In this document: positions 57,758 to 64,000 of the stretch, one piece after another
Position numbering within the stretch: position 1 is the first letter of the stretch
Layout of the letters: the number at the start of each line of letters is the position of its first letter
Origin: Castor canadensis
Lineage: Eukaryota > Chordata > Mammalia > Rodentia > Castoridae
DNA length: 64,000 nucleotides
Direction: 5' to 3'
Assembly (NCBI RefSeq): GCF_047511655.1
Contig: NC_133398.1
Span: 50,287,638 to 50,351,637 of the forward strand
Notes under the pieces: generated by a model
What the model was told of the DNA's origin: nothing
What the model saw: only the letters and a program-made list of their open reading frames with translations
Databases searched by the model: none
Made by a program: the position numbers and the translations under genes

Positions 57758-59034
57758 TGTGGGTTGTTTCCATAGCTTGGCTATTGTGAACTGTACTGTG
57801 ATATACATCAGTGTGCTAGTGTCTCTATTGTATCCTGACTTATATCCTTTAAACATATGTTCAGGAATGGTATCACTGGATCATATGGCAGTTCTATTTT
57901 TAGCTTTTTCATAATAATTTTACTGATTTGCATTGCCACCAACAGTGTATAAGGGATCCCATTTTGCAACATCCTTTCCCACATTTGTTGTTGTTTTTTC
58001 TCTTGAAGATGGCCATTCTAACTGGGGTGAGATGAAATCTGAGTCTGGTTTTAATATGCATTTCTTTTGTGACCAGGGAAGTTGAATACTTCTTCTGATA
58101 TTTATTGGCTATTTGTGCCTCTCCCTTTGAAAATTCTCTGTTCAATTCATGTGCCCATTTCTTTATTGGGATGCTGATTCTTTGGGGATTGAGGTTTTTG
58201 AGATCCTTGTAGATTTTGGATATTAGTCCTTTATTGGATGAATTGCTGGCAAAGATTTTCTCCCATTCCGTGGGCAGTTTCTTAATTCTAGAGACTGTTT
58301 CTTTACTGTGCAGCAGCTTTTTAGCTTGATGCAGTCCCATTTGTTCTTATTTCTCATAGTTGCTGAGCCATTGGAGTTCTATTTAGGAAGTTGTTGTCTA
58401 TGCCTATATGTTGCAGTGTATTTCCTACTACTTCCTAGAGTTGTTTCAAAGTTTCAGGACTTATATTAAGGTCTTTGATCCACTTTGAGTTGATATTGGT
58501 ACAGGGTGAAAGACAGGAATCTAGTTTCAGTCTTCTGCATGTGGCTATCCAGTTTTCCTAGCAGCATTTGTTGAAGAGGGTATCTTTTTTCCATCATGTG
58601 TTTTGGGTTCCTTTGTCAAAGATCAGTTGGCTGTAGATGCATGGGTTCATGTCTGGGTCTTCTATTCTGATCCATTGGTCTTCCTGTCTGTTTTTGTGCC
58701 AATGCCATGCTGTTTTTATTGTTATGGCTCTTAGTATAGTTTGAAGCTTGGTATTGTAATGTCTTCAGTATTGGACTTTTGCTCAGAATTGCTTTGACTA
58801 TTCAATGTCTTTTATGTTTCCATATTTATTTCAGGATTGAACTTTCCTTTCTGTGCAAAATGTCCTTGGAGTTTTGATAAGAATTTCACTGAACATGTAG
58901 ATTGATTTTGGTAGTATGGCCATTTTCACAATGTTGATTCTGCCAATCCACGAGCATGGGAGACCTTTCCATCTTCTGATGTCTTCTTCAATTTCTCTCT
59001 TTTGTGGTTTATAGTTTTCATTTAAACGCTCTTT
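56993..59034 (-). mobile_element. LINE-1 (3'UTR and ORF2), antisense, interrupted by another L1
   Basis: T run at 56995-57001, reversed 3'UTR, then the reversed ORF2 C-terminus. The minus-strand frame 57909-58340 encodes [33 protein letters not shown] and CGKGCCKMGSLIHCWWQC (knuckle intact in outline). ORF2 text continues to about 59034 (CTCCCATTCCGTGGG, TTTGTCAAAGATCAGTTGG, TTGATTTTGGTAGTATGGCC) and then stops at the start of a sense L1. The rest of this element is expected beyond the window. An (AT)n expansion at 57714-57753 lies inside ORF2. Moderately diverged and broken. Confidence 0.85.
57714..57753. repeat. (AT)n microsatellite inside L1
   Basis: About twenty AT units where other L1 copies have CCATTGTGTATA; expansion of a short ancestral TATA run. 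Confidence 0.9.
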
Positions 59035-59040
59035 GGTGAT

Positions 59041-59050
59041 CCAAGATGGT
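59041..59050 (+). promoter_or_regulatory. YY1-type site at the L1 5' end
   Basis: CCAAGATGGT a few bases from the element start matches the YY1 site that positions transcription initiation in human L1. The role in this family is inferred by analogy. Confidence 0.6.
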
Positions 59051-60079
59051 GACGGAGACAGAGCTGCAGACTTTGTGAGCTGACCCAGAGGTCCTGCCGA
59101 GAAGCTGGAGACATGCCTGACTGAGGTAAAGCTCCAGGGACAGCCAAAAACATGGCACTCTAAAGACTTAGGTCGTGGAAGGCTTCACCACACCACGACC
59201 CAATATAAGAACAGCCAGCTGGTCAAATCCCTGCCCCATAGGTCTGCAGAGCCGCTGCTCCATTCTGCCGTTCTCTCCGCCCCTCAGGCTGTGCCAGGCC
59301 ACAACTCTGTGCCAGACCCACACACATCGGGATACTTGTCCCTCAGCCATGCTGTCCTCCAGCCCCCAGACTCACACCATGCCAGAATACCCCCCCCCCC
59401 TTGGCTGTGCCGCCAGACCCACAACCACCAGGATCCCAGCCACCATTCTGTGCCGGACCCCAGCCTGGAACCAGTCCCACAGCTCACTGGGATACCCGCC
59501 CTCCCCCAAGCCCACAGCCCTTCAGGCCCTGCTGAGCCCCAGCCATGCGTGGAATGACCAGAACCCACCCCACCCATCAGGCCCTGTCTGGTTCCAGCTC
59601 CATGTGGAACAACTGAAGCCCCACCCTGCTGGTACAGGCACCGTCCTGGTGTGAGACAGTCACACCCACCAGCCTGCCAGGAACCCTGCTCCCTGTGCAG
59701 AGCCCACCCCAGCTCTAAAGCCTTCCCAGATAATTGCTCCACCAGGCTCCAGCTCGGCTGCCTAAGAGACACTCACAGACTGGACACTAAAGAACTAAAA
59801 ACAACTAAGCCTGCAATCCTACCATTCCAGAACTGGTTATTTTTTTTTCTCCCTTCTTTAAGGGATTGCCAGCTTGGTTTGCTGTTTATCACCCACTATC
59901 ACTCCCATTTCTTTTCCCCTTATTTCTTTCCTTTTTTTCCTCTCTTCTCTCTTCCTTTTATCTTCCCTTCTCTTTCTCTTTTTTAACCTTCTCTAATAAT
60001 TTTGTTATTATTAACATTGTAACCCAGCTAATACCAAATTACACATAGTCCAGGGACAGAAACAGTACCTAGTGGAAAT

Positions 60080-61249
60080 ATGGGAAGAAGAAAAAGGGAT
60101 GGAAGCCATTCTTCCCCCCAAAATAAAGTAGTACAGGATTTAGAGCAAAATGAAGAAAATTGATACCCAGACCCAGACTCCAACAAAACAAAGATAAACT
60201 ATACCAAGGAACCCAACAAAGAATGCAAGACCACCTGAAAGAAGAAATTCTACAAATAATTAAAGAGAATTTAATAGAGATGCTACTAGACATGGTCAAC
60301 CAAAACGTACAGGAGGCACTCAAGAAATTCCAAGATGACAAAACTCAAGAATATCAGAAAACACAGAAACAAATAAATGAAATCATAGAAGCCCTAAACA
60401 AACACCAAATTGAAACAAAGATCACCATAAGCAGAGAGATAAATGAATTAAGGGCAAAAATTAACAATATTAAAGAAGAAGTAACCCATGATATGGAAAA
60501 CCTCAAAAAAAAAAAAAGAATGAAACAGACATACAAAACAAAATGGAAGGCCATTCCATCAGAATAGAACAAACAGAAGACAATCTCAGAACTTGAAGAT
60601 GAAATGGCAATTAAAGGAAAAACTGAAGAACTATTAATTAAACAACTCAAGACCTGTGAAAAGAAAATTCAGGAACTCACTGACTCCATCAAAAGACCAA
60701 ACCTGAGAATCATGGGCATTGAAGGAGAAGAGGTGCAAGCAAAAGAAATGCATAATATATTCAATAAAATAATAACAGAAAATTTCCCAAATCTAGAGAA
60801 AACTGTGCCATTCAGGTACAGGAAGCCTCCAGAACACCAAACAGACCTGACCAAAATAAAGCTATGACACAACATATCATCATTAAAACAGCAAATACAG
60901 AGACTAGGGAAAGAATATTGAAGGCTGTAAGAGACCCATCAAAATCACAGCAGACTTCTCAACAGAAACATTAAAAGCAAGAAGAGCATGGGGTGAGATC
61001 TTCCAAGCACTGAATGAAAATAACTTCAACCCTAGGATACTTTATGCAGCAAAACTATCATTCAAAATAGATGGAACAATAAAAGTCTTCCATGATAAGC
61101 AGAAATTAAAACAATACATGACCACCAAGCCACCACTACAAAAGATTCTTCAAGGAATTCTGCACACAGATAATGAAAGCAAGCAAAACTATGAAAGGGC
61201 AGGCAATACCAAACCACAGGAGAAGAAAAGGCAAGAAAGGAAAGAGTAA
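60080..61249 (+). pseudogene. L1 ORF1 (RNA-binding chaperone), broken
   Basis: ORF1p is the trimeric RNA-binding protein that packages L1 RNA. It starts MGRRKRDGSHSSPQNK and soon meets a stop. A coiled-coil region follows (60160-60567 frame: KEEILQIIKENLIEML, heptad-like TQEYQKTQKQINEIIEAL). Next comes the RRM (NLRIMGIEGEE, NIFNKIITENFPNLE) and, after a frame change, the C-terminal domain (KARRAWGEIFQALNENNFNP, YAAKLSFKIDG, MTTKPPLQKILQG) to the stop at 61247-61249. The ARRAWGEIF motif parallels ARREWGPIF of human ORF1p. Total span 390 codons, with at least one early stop, one mid stop (60565) and a late frame change. Confidence 0.85.
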
Positions 61250-61314
61250 CATTGTTTCAGCTACACATAATCAAACCCTTAATCAACAAAGACAACTACA
61301 TGACAGGGATCACC

Positions 61315-64000
61315 ATGTATTTATCCATACTAACACTGAATGTTAATGGACTAAATTCCCCCATTAAAAGACACCAACTGGGAAACTAGATTAAAAAGGA
61401 AGATCCAACAATCTGCTGCCTACAGGAGACACACCTCATCGACAGAAATAAGCACTGGCTGAAAGTGAAAGGCTAGAAGAAGATTTACCAAGCTAAAGGT
61501 CCCCAAAAACAGGCAGAAGTACCCATACTTATCTAGGACAAAGTAGACTTCAAACCTGCATTGATCAAATGAGATAAAGGAGGACATTCCATACTAATAA
61601 AAGGGGAAATACACCAAAAGGAAATAACAATTATCAACTTATATGCACCTAACATCAATGCACCTAATTTCATCAATCATACTCTGAAGGACCTAAAAAC
61701 ATATATAAACTCCAACATAGTGATAGTGGGAGACCTTAATACCCCCCTATCACCAACAAATAGGTCATCCAAACAAAAAATGAACAAAGAAATTCTAGAA
61801 CTAAACCACACCATAGATCAAATGGACCTAGCTGATGTCTACAGAATATTTCATCCAACTTCTGCACAATACACATTCTTCTCAGCAGCCCATGGAACCT
61901 TCTCAAAAATTGATCATGTCTTAGGGCACAAAGCAAGCTTCAGCAAATATAAGAAAATAGAAATAATTCCATGCATTCTATCTGATCACAACATATTAAA
62001 ACTAGAAATCAACAACAAAAACAGCAGTAAAAAACATGCAAAGAATTGGAAGCTGAACAACACATTGCTAAATGAAGAAAGGGTCATTGATGAAAAAAAG
62101 AAGAAAGTAAAAGGTTCCTGGAAGTTAATGAAAATGAAAACACAACTTACCAGAACCTATGGGACACAGCAAAAGCAGTCCTGAGAGGAAAGTTTATAGC
62201 CATAAGTGCATATATTCAAAGGACAGAAAGATCTCAAATCAATTACCTAATTTTACAACTCAAACTCCTAGAAAAACAAGAACAAGCAAATCCCAAAACA
62301 AGCAGAAGGAGAGAAATAATTAAGATAAAGGATGAAATCAATGAAATAGAAACCAAAACAACCATACAAAGAATCAATGAAACAAAAAGCTGATTCTTTG
62401 AAAAAATAAATAAGATTGACAGACCCCTGGCAAACCTGACTAAAATGAGGAGAGAAAAAACTCAAATCAGTAAAATCAGAAATGCAAAAGGGGAGATAAT
62501 AACAAACACCATGGAAATCCAGGAAATCATCAGAGACTACTTTGAGAGCCTATACCCTAATAAATTTGAAAATCTTGAGGAAATGGACAGATTTCTAGAA
62601 ACTTACAACCACCCAAAACTGAGCCAAGAGGATATCAATCACCTGAATAGATCTATAACATAAAAAGAAATTGAAGCAGCAATCAAGAGTCTCCCAAAAA
62701 AGAAAAGTCCAGGACCTGATGGATTCACTGCTGAATTCTATCAGACATTTAAAGAAGAACTAATACCAACTCTCCTTAAATGTTTCATGAAATAGAAAGG
62801 GAAGGAACACTGTCTAGCTCATTCTATGAAGCCAATATATCTCTCATCCCAAAGCCAGACAAAGATACATCCAAAAATAGGAATTATAGGCCAATTTCCT
62901 TAATGAATATCAATGCAAAAATCCTTAATAAAATAATGGCAAACTGAATCCAACAACACATCAGAAAGATTGTACACTATGATCAAGTTGGCTTCATCTC
63001 AGGGATGCAGGGATGGTTCAACATATGCAAATCTATAAATGTAAAACAGCACATTAATAGAAGCAAACACAAAAACCACTTGATCATTTCAATAGATGCA
63101 GAAAAAGCCTTCTACAAGATCCAACACCACTTCATGATAAGAGCTCTAAGAAAACTAGGAATAGAAGGAATGTACCTCAACATTGTAAAGGTTATTTATG
63201 ACAAACCTACAGCCAACATCATACTTAACAGTGAAAAACTGAAACCATTCCCCCTAAAATCAGGAACGAGACCAGGGTGCCCACTATGCCCAATCCTATT
63301 CAACATAGTACTGGAATTTCTAGCCAGAGCAATTAGGTAAGAAGAAGAAATAAAAGGAATACAAATAGGTAAAGAAACTGTCAAAATATCCTTATTTGCA
63401 GATGATATGATCCTATACCTTAAAGACCCAAAAACTTAACCCCAAAACTCGTAGACACCATAAACAGTTACAGTAATGTGTCAGGATACAAAATCAACCT
63501 AGAAAAATCATTAGCTTTTCTATACACCAACAATGAACAAACTGAGAAGGAATATAAGATAACAATTCCATTCACAATAGCCTCAAAAAATCAAATTCCT
63601 AGGAGTAAATTTAACAAAAGATGTGAATGAACTCTATAAGGAGAACTACAAACTCCTGAAGAAAGAGATTGAGGAAGATTACAGAAGATAGAAAGATCTC
63701 CCATGCTCATTGATCAGTTGAATGAACATAGTAAAAATGGCTATACTAACAAAAGCAATCTACGTTTAATGCAATTCCCATAAAAATCCCAATGATTTTC
63801 ATCACAGAGACTGAAAAATCTACTCAAAAGTTCATTTAGAAACACAAGAGACCCCTAATAGCCAAGGCAATACGAAGCATAAAAAACAATGCTGGAGGTA
63901 TCACAATACCCTTCTTTAAACTATATTACAAAGCAATAAAAACAGCATGGTACTGGCATAAAAACAAACATGAAGACCAGTGGAACAGAATAGAAGATCC
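61315..64000 (+). pseudogene. L1 ORF2 (endonuclease and reverse transcriptase), broken and cut by the window end
   Basis: The endonuclease starts MYLSILTLNVNGLNSPIKRH and retains its motifs: QETHL (metal-binding Glu), YAPN, GDLNTPLS, TFFS and SDHN (catalytic Asp-His). Several stops fall within the first 300 bases. The open segment 61720-62184 covers the second half of the endonuclease. The reverse transcriptase shows [13 protein letters not shown] (about 62710), NYRPISLMN, the palm motif ISIDAEKAF (63088-63114), [12 protein letters not shown] and the FADD catalytic box at 63395-63406. The sequence is still in ORF2 at 64000. Confidence 0.9.

Larger units (their letters stand above)
59035..64000 (+). 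mobile_element. LINE-1 with 5'UTR, runs off the window end
   Basis: Begins GATCCAAGATGGTGAC, the typical start of an L1 5'UTR, and contains in order a ~1-kb C-rich 5'UTR (59035-60079), ORF1 (60080-61249) and ORF2 from 61315 past 64000. It is nested in an antisense L1. Frame breaks occur in both ORFs, so it is not active, but it looks full length at the 5' side. The 3' end lies outside the window. Confidence 0.93.

Noticed and set aside
59175-59654. 159-codon proline/histidine-rich open frame and its 162-codon antisense partner
   Set aside because: Both lie in the C-rich 5'UTR of the L1 starting at 59035; composition explains the open frames.
1-64000. CRISPR arrays, bacterial-type operons or defence systems
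   Set aside because: No regularly spaced repeats or prokaryotic gene organisation; the sequence is mammalian throughout.

Overview
This is a stretch of nuclear mammalian DNA. The evidence is the dense load of LINE-1, B1/ID-type SINEs, MIR and L2, long AT-rich intergenic stretches, and an intronless type I interferon gene. No tandem prokaryotic-style genes, CRISPR arrays or operons were seen. Composite B1-plus-ID SINEs and LINE-1 3' ends with a C-rich 3'UTR, together with the absence of recognisable murine B2, point to a rodent outside the mouse/rat group. My best guess is a beaver- or squirrel-related lineage; this is inference.

The window covers one edge of the type I interferon cluster. 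The only protein-coding gene I can support as apparently intact is interferon epsilon (IFNE, 18811-19389, + strand, 192 codons). Two broken interferon genes lie to its right on the opposite strand: an omega-like copy (39596-40162) and an alpha-like copy (53345-53937). Both still have recognisable promoter remnants. From general knowledge, this tail-to-tail layout matches the IFNE end of the human cluster, so MTAP/CDKN2A would be expected off the left edge and the remaining interferon genes off the right edge.

Layout: 1-18800 is intergenic DNA with L2, MIR, B1/ID SINEs, a hAT-Charlie MER1-type transposon, a 5'-inverted L1, a MaLR LTR and an old L1M split by a SINE. From 18811 to 22800 come IFNE, an L1M fragment, a probable solo LTR, a MIR and a perfect 28-bp inverted repeat next to a polypurine tract. 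From 24200 to 34200 there are L1 fragments, SINEs, a U6 snRNA pseudogene and a young 5'-truncated L1 with perfect target-site duplications. From 39596 to 54113 are the two interferon pseudogenes, and between them a rearranged 3.7-kb L1 chimera (43949-47615). From 57000 to 64000 an antisense L1 is interrupted by a sense L1 that keeps its 5'UTR and runs off the window end.

No new molecular system was found. The most informative points are the changes at the conserved Cys-Ala-Trp motif of all three interferon sequences, the omega-like pseudogene in a rodent-like genome, the chimeric L1, and the 28-bp inverted repeat.
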